The notes under the pieces were generated by a model, which was not told where the DNA came from, searched no databases, and worked only from the letters and a program-made list of their open reading frames with translations. The translations under genes and the position numbers were made by a program. A stretch of 64,000 bases of DNA from Photobacterium proteolyticum (lineage in GTDB: Bacteria > Pseudomonadota > Gammaproteobacteria > Enterobacterales > Vibrionaceae): NCBI RefSeq assembly GCF_001939735.1, contig NZ_MJIL01000051.1, positions 1-64,000 of the forward strand. Reading direction: 5' to 3'. Positions within the stretch are counted from its first letter, which is position 1, and every line of letters begins with the position of its first letter. Positions 25,664 to 34,998 of the stretch are shown here, piece after piece.

Positions 25664-26572
25664 CTACTGATGGATATGAGTACCGGATTTTCCTTCAATG
25701 ATCTCTAACGCACAAGCCAGGTCACCGATATGCCCTTTTTGTCCTGTTTCTTTGACAAACTGACAGCAAGCATCCACTTTAGGCCCCATGGAACCCGCAG
25801 GGAAGTTGTACTGTTTCATTTGCTCAACGGAGACATTTTCCAGTTTCTCTTCGTCTGGTGTTCCCCAGTTCAAACATACATGCGTGCCGTCTGTCAGGAT
25901 CAGCAGGTGTTCTGCACCAATTTGCTGAGCAACCAATGCCGCAGTCATGTCTTTATCGATAACGGCTTCAAAGCCTACATAGGCGCCGTCTTTTTCGACC
26001 ACGGGTGCACCACCACCGCCACCGCAGATAATTAGATGTTCTTTCTCTAATAGGTCTTTAATGGCTTTGATCTCTAATACTTCCTGTGGCATTGGAGAAG
26101 GCACAACACGACGCCAATGCGCTCCATCTGGTTTTACAACCCAGTTATTTTGCTCGGCAAGCTGTTTGGCTTGCTCTTCGCTATATACAGGGCCAATAAA
26201 CTTAGAAGGATCTGCGACTGCTGGATCATTTTCGTCGACGACAATACGCGTCAGAATGGTGGTAGTATAACGGTCTTCAATGGCGGCATTCAGCCCTTGC
26301 TGAATAAGGTAGCCAATCATTCCTTGTGTTTCAGCACCCAGGACATCAAACGGGTAGGGTGGACAATCTTTGTAAGCATTATTTTGCAATGAAAGTAAGC
26401 CCACTTGAGGGCCATTGCCATGAACAATAACCAAACGATAATCTTTGCTGAGCTCTGCTAATGAGCTTGCTGTCTGTGCGATGCTTTTCTGTTGATTCTC
26501 ACAACTCATGATTTCACCGCGTTGTAGCAAAGCATTTCCGCCTACAGCGACAACAATAATAGGCTTAGACAT
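25664..26572 (-). CDS. arcC: Carbamate kinase
   Basis: Transfers phosphate from carbamoyl phosphate to ADP, yielding ATP, CO2 and NH3; it is the energy-conserving last step of agmatine deiminase or arginine deiminase fermentation. At 302 aa it has the family length. The amino-acid-kinase fold motifs are visible: VVAVGGNALLQRGE at the start, VHGNGPQVG, a CGGGGGAPV glycine loop, and DKDMTAALVA. GGAG precedes the ATG. It is divergent from the antiporter-aguA-PTC operon, whose product carbamoyl phosphate it consumes. Confidence 0.95.
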   Translation of the reverse strand: MSKPIIVVAVGGNALLQRGEIMSCENQQKSIAQTASSLAELSKDYRLVIVHGNGPQVGLLSLQNNAYKDCPPYPFDVLGAETQGMIGYLIQQGLNAAIEDRYTTTILTRIVVDENDPAVADPSKFIGPVYSEEQAKQLAEQNNWVVKPDGAHWRRVVPSPMPQEVLEIKAIKDLLEKEHLIICGGGGGAPVVEKDGAYVGFEAVIDKDMTAALVAQQIGAEHLLILTDGTHVCLNWGTPDEEKLENVSVEQMKQYNFPAGSMGPKVDACCQFVKETGQKGHIGDLACALEIIEGKSGTHIHQ

Positions 26573-26971
26573 ATCGATTTCTCCAAATAAGTGAAGTCAA
26601 AAAGACTTATCACACTGTATTGAAATATATCTATATGATTGTGGATAAAAATCACAAATCGGTTTTTGTCCAAAAGCTGGATTATCAAACCTTGCCTAAA
26701 TCACATAAATATCATTAATCGTCTTTCCAAATTGGATATGTGATCTCGTAGACATTTTAATTATCTATCCTTTTGTCGATATCCAAAAAGTTAAATATTG
26801 ATCAAAATCAATTGTCCGGTTTATTGGGTATATTTTCTCTGTTTATGTTGAAGCCATTTTATTTTTAATTCTAATTAAACAATCCAAAACCGATATTCAG
26901 TTTTCATCAAAGTTCTTGTCGGAAATTTCCCCTTTAATAATTAGCGAGTTGGAATTAAGGAGAGAAGAGCG
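26573..26971. promoter_or_regulatory. Divergent control region of the agmatine locus
   Basis: Contains several related AT-rich elements: AAATCGGTTTTTGTC at 26656-26670, its inverted relative CCAAAACCGATATT at 26884-26897, and a palindrome-like CTTTTGTCGATATCCAAAAAG near 26770-26790. They are spaced across the region and suit a multi-site operator for a TetR- or other repressor-type protein. Promoter hexamers are not clear enough to call. Confidence 0.45.
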
Positions 26972-28378
26972 ATGAGTAACGAAACTCAAGGTAAAATGGG
27001 AGTCACGGCTATTGCACTATTTACTTTATGTGCAGTATTAGTCGTCGACACATTAACCGCCTCTGCCAGTATCGGTGTTAGTGCCATTGGCTGGTGGGTG
27101 TTGATGTTAATCTTTTTTGTCATCCCTTATGGGTTGATCACATCCGAATTAAGCACAACCTACCCAGGCGATGGGGGGATCTACGATTGGGTAAAACAAG
27201 CGTTTAATTTCAAATGGGCAGTCCGCACCACATGGTTCTATTGGATCAATGTTGGCTTATGGATGCCTGCTGTTTACATCATGTTTGCCGGAATGTTTGC
27301 CGAGTTATTTATGCCTGATCTCTCCCTATGGGGGCAGATCGCCATCTGTATCTTGCTAACCTGGCTAACCGTTTGGATTTGTAATGTGTCTGCCGATATT
27401 GGCGTCTGGGTAACGAACGTCGGTGCAGTGTTGAAAATCATAGTGATCGGAACACTCGGAGTGGGCGGCTTTGTCTATGCGATGAACAATGGTGTCGCTA
27501 ATGAATTTAGCTTCTCAGCCATGATTCCAAATATGGATTCGGCTGTTTCCTTCTTACCTGCGATTGTCTTTAACCTAATGGGCTTCGAGCTGGTTGCGAC
27601 CATGACCAAAGAGATGAAAGATGTTCGCGACATGCCTAAAGCGGTCTTCCTTTCTATTGGCATCACGGCCTTCCTCTACATCTTCGGTACCGTTGGTATT
27701 TTGATGGCTCTGCCTGTTGAAAGCATTGGCCTGGTCGCCGGCCTAATCGACACCTTCAAAACCTTATTTGGTGACGGCGTATTCGGTACTGCCATGGTGT
27801 ACTTGTTCGGCACACTCGCCCTGCTAACTCTTATCGGCAACATGGTGAGCTGGACAATGGGTGCAAGCCGAGCAGCTGCAGAAGCGGCACAAGAAGGTGA
27901 GTTGCCAGCCCCAGTGGCAAAAGTGTCAGAAAAAGGCTCACCAATCGGTGCAAACAACATTACTGGTATCGTTTCAACCGTGGTGATTTTGTCTTACGCA
28001 TTGTTTGCACAGGGCAATGATGACTTATTCTGGTCAATCTTCGCCTTCTCTAGCTGTATTTTCCTATTACCTTACTTGTTCATGTTCCCGGCGTATCTAA
28101 AACTGCGCCTCGTTGATGGCGAGCGTGAGCGTCCATTTCAAGTGCCAGGTGGCATGGCTGCCCAATGGGTAATGTCCATTGTGTGCTTCTTTGTCATCTT
28201 CCAGGCAGTCGTACTGTTTATCTTCCCGGAAGCACTTGACCTTACGGTCGCAGATTGGAGCTATACCGGCCCCGTATTGGTAGGTGTCATCGCCACAATC
28301 TTGATTGGTGAATGGATTCTGCTAGGTGCACTAAAACGCAAAAAAGAACAAGTAGAACAGCAAGAAGCGAAGGCTTAG
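26972..28378 (+). CDS. aguD: Amino acid permease, probable agmatine/putrescine antiporter
   Basis: A 468-aa APC-superfamily transporter with about 12 membrane helices. The first helix region (ITTELSTTYPGDGG-like segment ITSELSTTYPGDGG, about residues 56-69) matches the glutamate/GABA and agmatine/putrescine antiporter subgroup. It is the first gene of a plus-strand operon with agmatine deiminase (15-bp gap) and putrescine carbamoyltransferase, which strongly suggests exchange of external agmatine for internal putrescine. AAGGAG lies upstream of the ATG. The C-terminus is Lys/Glu rich. Substrate specificity is inferred from context. Confidence 0.8.
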   Translation: MSNETQGKMGVTAIALFTLCAVLVVDTLTASASIGVSAIGWWVLMLIFFVIPYGLITSELSTTYPGDGGIYDWVKQAFNFKWAVRTTWFYWINVGLWMPAVYIMFAGMFAELFMPDLSLWGQIAICILLTWLTVWICNVSADIGVWVTNVGAVLKIIVIGTLGVGGFVYAMNNGVANEFSFSAMIPNMDSAVSFLPAIVFNLMGFELVATMTKEMKDVRDMPKAVFLSIGITAFLYIFGTVGILMALPVESIGLVAGLIDTFKTLFGDGVFGTAMVYLFGTLALLTLIGNMVSWTMGASRAAAEAAQEGELPAPVAKVSEKGSPIGANNITGIVSTVVILSYALFAQGNDDLFWSIFAFSSCIFLLPYLFMFPAYLKLRLVDGERERPFQVPGGMAAQWVMSIVCFFVIFQAVVLFIFPEALDLTVADWSYTGPVLVGVIATILIGEWILLGALKRKKEQVEQQEAKA

Positions 28379-28393
28379 TTCAGGAGAAAAATC

Positions 28394-29485
28394 ATGAAAA
28401 AAGTGTTTACAACGACTCCAAAACAAGATGGTTTCAGAATGCCCGGTGAGCATGAGCCTCATAGTGAAATTTGGATGGCATGGCCAGAGCGTACAGATAA
28501 CTGGCGCAATGGCGCCAAGCCAGCACAAAGAGTGTTCGCCGATGTTGCAAAGCAAATTAGTAAAACGACTCCAGTGACGATGCTGGTGAGTTCAGAGCAA
28601 TACGATAACGCGGTTTCTCGCTTGCCAGACGATATTCGGGTACTAGAGATTTCTACGGATGACTCATGGATGCGTGATATTGGCGCGACATACGTCACCA
28701 ACGACAAAGGTGAACGCCGTGGTGTCGACTGGGAGTTCAATGCATGGGGTGGGTTTGTTGATGGCCTCTATTCACCATGGAATCGTGATGATCAGGTCGC
28801 ACAAAAAATGTGTGAAGCAATCAGAGACTCACGTTACAGAGCGCCTATCGTTTTGGAAGGTGGTTCAATCCACGTTGATGGTGAAGGCACGCTCTATACC
28901 ACTGAAGAGTGCCTCCTTCATGAAAGCCGCAACCCAGACTTAAGCAAAGAGGAACTCACTGCTGTTTTGTGCGAACACCTCAATGTTGACAAGGTAATTT
29001 GGCTGCCACGAGGGCTGTACAACGATGAAACTAACGGCCACGTCGACAACATTCTTCACGTCGTGAAGCCTGGCGAAGTCGTACTGACCTGGTGTGAGGA
29101 TGAAAATGACCCTCAGTATGAAATTAGCCGTGAAGCTTACGATTATCTATCCAGCCAAACCGATGCTAAAGGACGAAACATCATAGTGCATAAATTGCCG
29201 ATGCCAGGCCCACTGTTTATGTCTGCTGAAGAAGCGGCAGGTATTGATATTGCAGAGGGAATGGAGCGAGAGGCAGGCGAACGTTTGGCGGCTTCTTATG
29301 CCAACTACCTTATCACCAATAAGCAGATAGTACTGCCTCTGCTTGATGAGCGATATGACAACGACGTCAAAGCGATATTAGAGGACATCTATCCGGGCTA
29401 CGAGGTTAACGGTATACCTGCCCGTGAAATTTTACTTGGCGGCGGAAACATCCACTGTATTACCCAGCAAGTACCAAAAATTTGA
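28394..29485 (+). CDS. aguA: Agmatine deiminase
   Basis: Hydrolyses agmatine to N-carbamoylputrescine and ammonia. The 363-aa length and motifs fit AguA of the peptidylarginine-deiminase fold: PGEHEPHSEIWMAWPER near the start, DDSWMRDIGATYV (the WMRD block), a WLPRGLYNDETNGHVDN stretch with the active-site His, and GGGNIHCITQQ carrying the nucleophilic Cys (about residue 355). Shine-Dalgarno AGGAG is present. It is the middle gene of the antiporter-aguA-PTC operon. Confidence 0.96.
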   Translation: MKKVFTTTPKQDGFRMPGEHEPHSEIWMAWPERTDNWRNGAKPAQRVFADVAKQISKTTPVTMLVSSEQYDNAVSRLPDDIRVLEISTDDSWMRDIGATYVTNDKGERRGVDWEFNAWGGFVDGLYSPWNRDDQVAQKMCEAIRDSRYRAPIVLEGGSIHVDGEGTLYTTEECLLHESRNPDLSKEELTAVLCEHLNVDKVIWLPRGLYNDETNGHVDNILHVVKPGEVVLTWCEDENDPQYEISREAYDYLSSQTDAKGRNIIVHKLPMPGPLFMSAEEAAGIDIAEGMEREAGERLAASYANYLITNKQIVLPLLDERYDNDVKAILEDIYPGYEVNGIPAREILLGGGNIHCITQQVPKI

Positions 29486-29569
29486 TTTAAATCTACTCCA
29501 ACAACTTTCAATGAAACAAAAGGGGATGTTCGACAAGAAGATCCCCCGGATAAAACAAGGAACATTATC

Positions 29570-30616
29570 ATGAAACTACCTTCTTCAAGCGCGACTGAAC
29601 TAAACAAAGCAAACATGGAACACATGGTGTCAATGAAAGACTTCTCTGTTGAAGAGATGGACAACATGATGGAGCTGATGACATACCTAAAACAAGCGCG
29701 CAGAGATAACGCCATCCCTCAGCTTTTCAAAGGCAAGTCTGTAGGGATGATTTTTGAGGCGGGCTCTACGCGTACTCGCGTTTCTTTTGAAGTGGCAGCG
29801 ACGTTACTTGGCGGACACGCACTGTTCCTGTCTCCTAAAGACATCCACCTGGGCGGTAAGGAGTCTATTGATGATACTTCACGTGTACTATCACGCATGT
29901 GTGACATCATCATGGCGCGTACGAACAGTCCAGAAACTCTTGATGGCCTGTTAGAGATGTCAACCGTGCCGGTAATCAACGGTCTGGATACTCGTTTCCA
30001 CCCGACACAAATGCTTGCAGATCTTTATACCATCAGAGAGCACATTACAGATGGCCGCAGACTGTCAGACCTGACTCTTGCCTTTATGGGCGATGCGACA
30101 GACGTATGCCGCTCACTGATGCTGACATGTGCAAAATACGGTATGGGCTTTAAGCAAATTGGTCCTAAGAAATACCATATGGAACCAGAGTGGGTAGAAC
30201 TTGCAGAGTCTTTCTGTAAAGAGTCTGGTGGTCATATCGAGATCACGGATGATGTCGATCAGATCAGCGAGTGTGATGTGGTTTACGGCGACAGCTTCTA
30301 CTGGGTAACACAAATGGATGAAAAAGAAGAGCGTCTTGCTGCCTTCATGCCAGATTATGTGATTACCGAAGAACTGATGGCGAAAGCTCGTCCTGGCGCA
30401 ATGTTGTTGCACTGTCTACCTGCCAATGACAAAGAAGAGGTAACCCGTGGTGCGCTAGAAAGTGAATATTCTGTCGCATTCGATGAAGCTGAAAACCGTT
30501 TAACGGCTCAAATGGCTATCTTGGTATACTTCACCCACAAGCATGCGGTGATTCCAACAGAAGAGACCATTAAGCATCACGAAGAGAAGATCAACGGCTT
30601 CTTAAAAACGCTATAA
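29570..30616 (+). CDS. ptcA: Putrescine carbamoyltransferase
   Basis: Converts N-carbamoylputrescine and phosphate to putrescine and carbamoyl phosphate. It is an aspartate/ornithine transcarbamylase-family enzyme of 348 aa: the carbamoyl-phosphate loop is STRTR at residues 66-70, followed by a HPTQMLADL motif and HCLPAN near residue 282. The extended C-terminal helix (EETIKHHEEKINGFLKTL) is characteristic of putrescine enzymes rather than ornithine ones. Direct adjacency to aguA supports putrescine over ornithine as substrate. It feeds the divergent carbamate kinase. Confidence 0.92.
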   Translation: MKLPSSSATELNKANMEHMVSMKDFSVEEMDNMMELMTYLKQARRDNAIPQLFKGKSVGMIFEAGSTRTRVSFEVAATLLGGHALFLSPKDIHLGGKESIDDTSRVLSRMCDIIMARTNSPETLDGLLEMSTVPVINGLDTRFHPTQMLADLYTIREHITDGRRLSDLTLAFMGDATDVCRSLMLTCAKYGMGFKQIGPKKYHMEPEWVELAESFCKESGGHIEITDDVDQISECDVVYGDSFYWVTQMDEKEERLAAFMPDYVITEELMAKARPGAMLLHCLPANDKEEVTRGALESEYSVAFDEAENRLTAQMAILVYFTHKHAVIPTEETIKHHEEKINGFLKTL

Positions 30617-30647
30617 TGCATAGCGATTAACCAATATTAAATAACAA

Positions 30648-30674
30648 AGGCCTCTATTTATTAGGGGTCTTTTT
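30648..30674 (+). terminator. Terminator of the agmatine operon
   Basis: AGGCCTCT pairs with AGGGGTCT (two G-U pairs) around a 7-nt loop, then TTTT; 30 bp after the PTC stop. The triple-RidA gene therefore has its own promoter. Confidence 0.7.
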
Positions 30675-30740
30675 ATATTTTATGGCAACTATAGAAAGAA
30701 GATAAGAAACAGCTTTATCAAATTATCAGTTACCTCTGTA

Positions 30741-30769
30741 GTGATAAAAACGCAATATCGGTTTTTCTA
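30741..30769. promoter_or_regulatory. Operator-like element shared with the aguD promoter
   Basis: GTGATAAAAACGCAATATCG followed by GTTTTTCTA aligns with 26641-26670 (GTGGATAAAAATCACAAATC then GGTTTTTGTC), sharing the order GTG..ATAAAAA..CAA..ATCGGTTTTT. Its place about 250 bp before the triple-RidA gene suggests a common regulator. Confidence 0.5.
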
Positions 30770-31015
30770 TGTTATTTCTTTAATGTATTTAAATGAAGCT
30801 AACACTTTTTATTCGAAACTAATGCTTAATCCGGAATGTTGACTCTAATAAAATTAAATTGTACGTCACTTTATCTATTATAAAGTTATTAACCATTTGC
30901 AGTTTTAGCTATCCGAAATTACTTTTCATTTAAATAATACAAGAGCCAATAAAGAATTAACCTAAGCCAATACGAAGCAAATATTCTCTTACTCTACAAC
31001 AGGATAAACGCCGAC

Positions 31016-32281
31016 ATGACCAGCAAGATCGTAAAACTTTCAAGAAATACTGAGAACGCACCGAAAGACTCAGCGTCAACACAGAGCGTTGCATTTTCTC
31101 ACTATAATAATATTTCAGCGCAATTACCGATAGACCCTGCCACAGGGCTTATTGTAACTGGTGGGATCAAAGAGCAAACCAAACAGTGCCTGGATAATAT
31201 CAAAGCCATTGTTGAAAGCATCGGCCACATGATGGACGATGTGGTTAAAGTCAATGTATTCGTTAAAAACATTGCTGATGTTGATGCCGTAAATGATGTC
31301 TACTCAAGCTTTTTCAATAGTTACCTTCCGACCCGAACAACTGTTGCGGTGGCTGCGCTGCCAATAAATGATGCATTGGTTCAAATCGATGCCGTTATTT
31401 CTAATGGCGAAGGTACCCCATCACAAGAGCCGTGTGACCTCATCAAACTGGTAAGAAATACAGACAATGCGCCACAAAGTGCTGTGTCTACACAAACGGT
31501 GGCGTTTTCTCACTACAATAATGTGTCTGCTCAATTACCGATTGATCCCAAAACGGGCCAGATTGTTTCTGGCGGAATCAAAGAGCAAACAGGGCAGTGT
31601 CTACAGAACATCAAAGCGATTTTAGAGAGCATTGATGTTCCACTTGATGATATCGTCAAAGTAAACATCTTCCTAAAAGATCTTAACGATATTGAAGCCG
31701 TTAACGAGATCTATAGTACCTACTTCCCGGATTCCGCAATTGCGAGAGCTGTTGCCTATGTGCCTGCTCGCTCAGTGGTGGCAGCTTCTGCATTACCCAT
31801 GGATGCTTTGGTACAGATAGACGCAGTGGTATCACACGGTGACGGTACTCCACCGCAAGAAGTAGAAGATCGTCATGGCATCGTTATCAAAGCCAACAAT
31901 ACAGATAGCGCTCCAATAAGTCCGTATTACACTCAAACGGTCGCGTTTTCTCATTACAACCATATCGCAGTACAGCTACCCCTAGATCCTAAAACAGGCA
32001 AAGTTGTCGCTGGTGATGTAAAAGCCCAGACCAAACAATGCCTGGATAACATTAAGGCGATCGTAGAAAGCATTGATCATGTTATGGACGATGTTGTGAA
32101 AGTGAATGTTCAACTGACAGATATTGCTGATATTGATGCCGTCAATGACGTTTATGCCACCTACTTCCAGGATGAACTACCAGCAAGAACAACAATTGGC
32201 GTTGAGTCTATTCCTATGTCGGCATCAGTTCAGATTGATGCCGTTGTGTCTAATGGTGAAGGGACGCCACCAAAACTATAA
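31016..32281 (+). CDS. Triple tandem RidA-domain protein
   Basis: A 421-aa protein made of three consecutive RidA (YjgF/YER057c/UK114) domains, about residues 1-138, 139-284 and 285-421. Each begins with a VAFSHYN(N/H)-like strand, has a (G/D)(I/V)K(E/A)QT helix and ends in a VQIDAV strand. The arginine that binds the carboxylate of imine/enamine intermediates is kept in all three (R107, R252, R391). Normal RidA is about 130 aa and works as a homotrimer, so this chain could fold as a pseudo-trimer. Domain 2 carries an insertion of some seven to ten residues before its Arg. It follows the agmatine operon behind its own promoter. Deaminase substrate unknown. Confidence 0.88.
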   Translation: MTSKIVKLSRNTENAPKDSASTQSVAFSHYNNISAQLPIDPATGLIVTGGIKEQTKQCLDNIKAIVESIGHMMDDVVKVNVFVKNIADVDAVNDVYSSFFNSYLPTRTTVAVAALPINDALVQIDAVISNGEGTPSQEPCDLIKLVRNTDNAPQSAVSTQTVAFSHYNNVSAQLPIDPKTGQIVSGGIKEQTGQCLQNIKAILESIDVPLDDIVKVNIFLKDLNDIEAVNEIYSTYFPDSAIARAVAYVPARSVVAASALPMDALVQIDAVVSHGDGTPPQEVEDRHGIVIKANNTDSAPISPYYTQTVAFSHYNHIAVQLPLDPKTGKVVAGDVKAQTKQCLDNIKAIVESIDHVMDDVVKVNVQLTDIADIDAVNDVYATYFQDELPARTTIGVESIPMSASVQIDAVVSNGEGTPPKL

Positions 32282-32310
32282 AAAGCAGCAAATAGTATAG
32301 TACTACGATA

Positions 32311-32353
32311 GAACACCCATTAATCTGAGGGCAACTCGGTTTAATGGGTGTTC
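32311..32353 (+). terminator. Long-stem hairpin after the triple-RidA gene
   Basis: A 13-bp perfect stem GAACACCCATTAA/TTAATGGGTGTTC with a 17-nt loop, 30 bp past the stop. The T-run is short (AGTACTTTT). Confidence 0.55.
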
Positions 32354-32657
32354 AGTACTTTTGATACCAGCTCTTCGTCGTAACAGGCACGATAAATCCA
32401 GAAAAATAATAAGAGTATTAGGTATTGTCTCGCCTGACTTCATATACACTCGCCCCCAATTGTATCTCCATGCTAGTACAGGCATCACAAAATGGCTCTG
32501 TAGCGCAATTTTGGTTTATAAAACTTGAGCGCTTTACGTTATTATCCACCGCGTGATTTAATCACGATGATAAATTGCACTGGAAGGGTGGACTCAGAGA
32601 GAGTTTCATGTTGCTTTGAGTGTGGTTAACCCGCATAAAATTAGAAGAGATTAGGTT
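32354..32657. other. Intergenic, nothing recognised
   Basis: About 300 bases before the YgjV-like gene; presumably its promoter. A 61-codon minus-strand frame here has no recognisable features. Confidence 0.4.
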
Positions 32658-33206
32658 TTGCTAGAGCTAGTTACAGAAGTATTAGGTTGGACGTCAGTGG
32701 CGTTCTATATTTCCATCACTGTGTTTAACAGTATGAAGTTCACCCGATTTGCCGCATTTGGCTCTGCTGCGAACGATATCATCTGGTCTATTCTGATGGG
32801 CTGGTGGCCAAAATTGATCCTCAACCTGTCTGTAGCGGCAATTAACACTTACCGTTACGTCAATGACTTTACCAAGGCAGCAAAAGTGGTGGTTAACTCA
32901 TTGGCCGCGATTATGGCTGCTGCAATCATGTACATCGTGTATGTTGCTGTTACGGCGTTTATTGCCGAGCCGACACTGCCTGTTGCCTTGCAGTTCATGG
33001 ACTTGGGACTGATTGTTGCAGCGCTGTATATGACAACGCTACGTAAGTACCGGGCACTGATGCTGGTGTCAGGTTTCATCGGGATGGCAGCCTACTATGG
33101 CAACCCGCAAATGATGGTTATCAAGGCCATGGTCATCGGCATTATGTCTTACAAGCTGATTGCGCCAAGCCAACAGGAGAAAGGCGAGCTTGTTGCCCAA
33201 AATTAA
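32658..33206 (+). CDS. YgjV-like inner membrane protein
   Basis: A 182-aa protein with about five hydrophobic helices. The opening layout, a first helix then a short 'FNSMKFTRFAAFGSAANDII' segment and 'LNLSVAAINTYRYV', resembles the YgjV/Imp family (PF10688), in which a helix pair precedes an 'AxxNxxR' turn. The likely start is TTG 32658 with GATTAGG a few bases upstream; no ATG lies near. The function of the family is unknown. Single gene, closed by a strong terminator. Confidence 0.6.
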   Translation: MLELVTEVLGWTSVAFYISITVFNSMKFTRFAAFGSAANDIIWSILMGWWPKLILNLSVAAINTYRYVNDFTKAAKVVVNSLAAIMAAAIMYIVYVAVTAFIAEPTLPVALQFMDLGLIVAALYMTTLRKYRALMLVSGFIGMAAYYGNPQMMVIKAMVIGIMSYKLIAPSQQEKGELVAQN

Positions 33207-33293
33207 TCATTGCAGAAATGAATTAAGATAACGCTGATCAGTTAATGCCAAACAGTTAGGTTCATGATTCGTTGAATAAATCCTGGGCTTGGT

Positions 33294-33330
33294 AAAATAC
33301 CCTCAAGCATGATGTTTGAGGGTATTTTTT
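33294..33330. terminator. Bidirectional terminator
   Basis: AAAATACCCTCAA/TTTGAGGGTATTTT hairpin with A- and T-runs on both sides, placed between the convergent YgjV-like and MoxR genes. Confidence 0.88.
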
Positions 33331-33339
33331 ATGTTGGCT

Positions 33340-34449
33340 CTAAGCGGCCTGGCTAAGGAATAGCTGAGCCAGTTCGGCGTCTGCCAGGACGCCTTTCAGG
33401 CTGGTATTGCTTGAGTTCATCAAGTCCTGCATTAAGCCCAGACGCAAATCGTTCGGTAATAGATCCATTTTGAGAAAAGCCTGGATATTGCCCATCTGGG
33501 TCTTGTTGACCTTTAGCCTGGACACCTCAAGGTAGTGGTGCAGTCTGGTGCAGAGTGTTGCCAGGATATCAATACGCGGGTTGCTGCTGCCGACAGTTTT
33601 GACGATCCGCGGACCAATTTCTTTGTCGAACTTTTTGCTGTCTATAATGGCCTTTGGTGATACCAGCTTGCTGAGGTTTTGCTCAACGAAGGCGATAAAT
33701 GCCGCGCAGGTCGTTTCGTCGAGGCACGATTGGGCCAGCATGTTTACCAGCGGTAGCTGCTCTTTCAGGTCGTCGATGGGTGCAATGCTCTGGAAAAACT
33801 GTACCAGCGAGCGGGGAGTGGTTCTCTCGCCATCGACCAGCTCCGGGTAGGTCAGTACAAAGTCGATACCGCGTGGATCTACGCCACTCCTTTCCGCCCA
33901 CATTGCCCATGCCTTGGCATTAAACTCTATGGTCACATGCATCATACGGGTTAGCATCGCATCATCCATTGGAGTGACTGAATAGTCACCGCCATCCGGG
34001 TTGGCAGTCAGCACTATCTGCCAGCCTTCTGGTAGCGTCCAGCTGATCAGCTCATGGTTTTGCAGTAGTTGCATAATGCCCCGCAGGATACGCTCATCGG
34101 CACGGTTAACGTCATCGATGAGCAGAATACCTGGCCCCGGTTCAGTCGGTACCCAATGAGGAGCGGCAAAGCGGGTGACCGTTTTACCGCTTTCCAATGT
34201 TTCGGTGATTGGCATTCCCAGCAAGTCTCCCATCTCTTCAAACTGAGCAGGTGCAATCGCGCACCATTGCATCCCTTGCTCTTTGGCGATCTGTTCAACG
34301 AGTTGGGTTTTCCCGATCCCGTGGCGACCCCAGATACACACAGGAACGCTGCGTTTGCCATCAACAGGCAGAAGGTGTTCGACAAACTGGCGGACTTCCG
34401 GTGCCTGACAGCTCAGGCCGTAGTAAGTGTAATTGTGTTTGTGGCTCAT
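33340..34449 (-). CDS. MoxR-type AAA+ ATPase
   Basis: A 369-aa AAA+ ATPase of the MoxR group. Walker A is GRHGIGKT (41-48), Walker B ILLIDDVNR (108-116), and sensor 1 lies in IVLTANPDGG; the DAMLTRM arginine-finger region follows. MoxR proteins act as chaperones that load metals or assemble complexes together with a VWA-domain partner encoded next door. That partner, 23 bp upstream on the same strand, is truncated here, so the pair is probably no longer functional as a unit. Confidence 0.88.
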   Translation of the reverse strand: MSHKHNYTYYGLSCQAPEVRQFVEHLLPVDGKRSVPVCIWGRHGIGKTQLVEQIAKEQGMQWCAIAPAQFEEMGDLLGMPITETLESGKTVTRFAAPHWVPTEPGPGILLIDDVNRADERILRGIMQLLQNHELISWTLPEGWQIVLTANPDGGDYSVTPMDDAMLTRMMHVTIEFNAKAWAMWAERSGVDPRGIDFVLTYPELVDGERTTPRSLVQFFQSIAPIDDLKEQLPLVNMLAQSCLDETTCAAFIAFVEQNLSKLVSPKAIIDSKKFDKEIGPRIVKTVGSSNPRIDILATLCTRLHHYLEVSRLKVNKTQMGNIQAFLKMDLLPNDLRLGLMQDLMNSSNTSLKGVLADAELAQLFLSQAA

Positions 34450-34472
34450 AAGAACTCGCTTAAGGGTCTAAT

Positions 34473-34998
34473 TCAGGATGCAGACATCGGGATCACGCGG
34501 CCGCTGCGGCGTAATTCGTTAAACGTATGTCCAGGCTCAGCGCTGTGCAGCAGCCATAACAGCGGTATACGAGGGGAGATTTCTGGTGCCGGAGCGCCTC
34601 CGTCAGTGAAGTAAATAAGGGCGTCGAATTTGTGCTGATTGGCGTAGGCGATAGGTGCGTTAAAATCAGTCCCTCCGCGACCATACACATTATCCGGGGT
34701 AATGCCCTTATACGGGTATGTCTGCTTTATCTCGGTATCGCACTCTTGTACGGTGATTTCGGCACCTGCCCGCCAGATGTGGCCAATTTCTTCAAAGAAG
34801 GTACTAAGTTGTTTGTTTTCGACACTGGCAGACGTGTCCACGGCAACTAACAGGCGCTGATGCGGCTGGATCTTTGTGCCGGGAGTGGTTCCGTATCGCT
34901 TGGACGGACGGCGAAGGGTATTTTTAACCGAAGTACGACGGCTGCTGTTACCAGCACTATGCTGATGCCGCTGTTCTTGGTCCTCAAGATGACTTCAG
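34473..34998 (-). pseudogene. VWA-like (DUF2201) protein, 5'-truncated
   Basis: The frame ending at 34473 encodes the C-terminal VWA-like domain of DUF2201 proteins: RPSKRYGTTPGTKI, then RLLVAVDTSASV with the MIDAS DxSxS motif, and a FDALIYFTDGGAP strand. The family normally carries about 250 more residues with a metallopeptidase-like N-terminal domain. Here the frame runs back only to a stop near 34999 without any ATG, and the opposite-strand LRR gene starts at the same point. A deletion has probably fused the two loci. A GTG at 34841 could give a 122-aa fragment, but it would begin inside the MIDAS motif. Confidence 0.7.
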
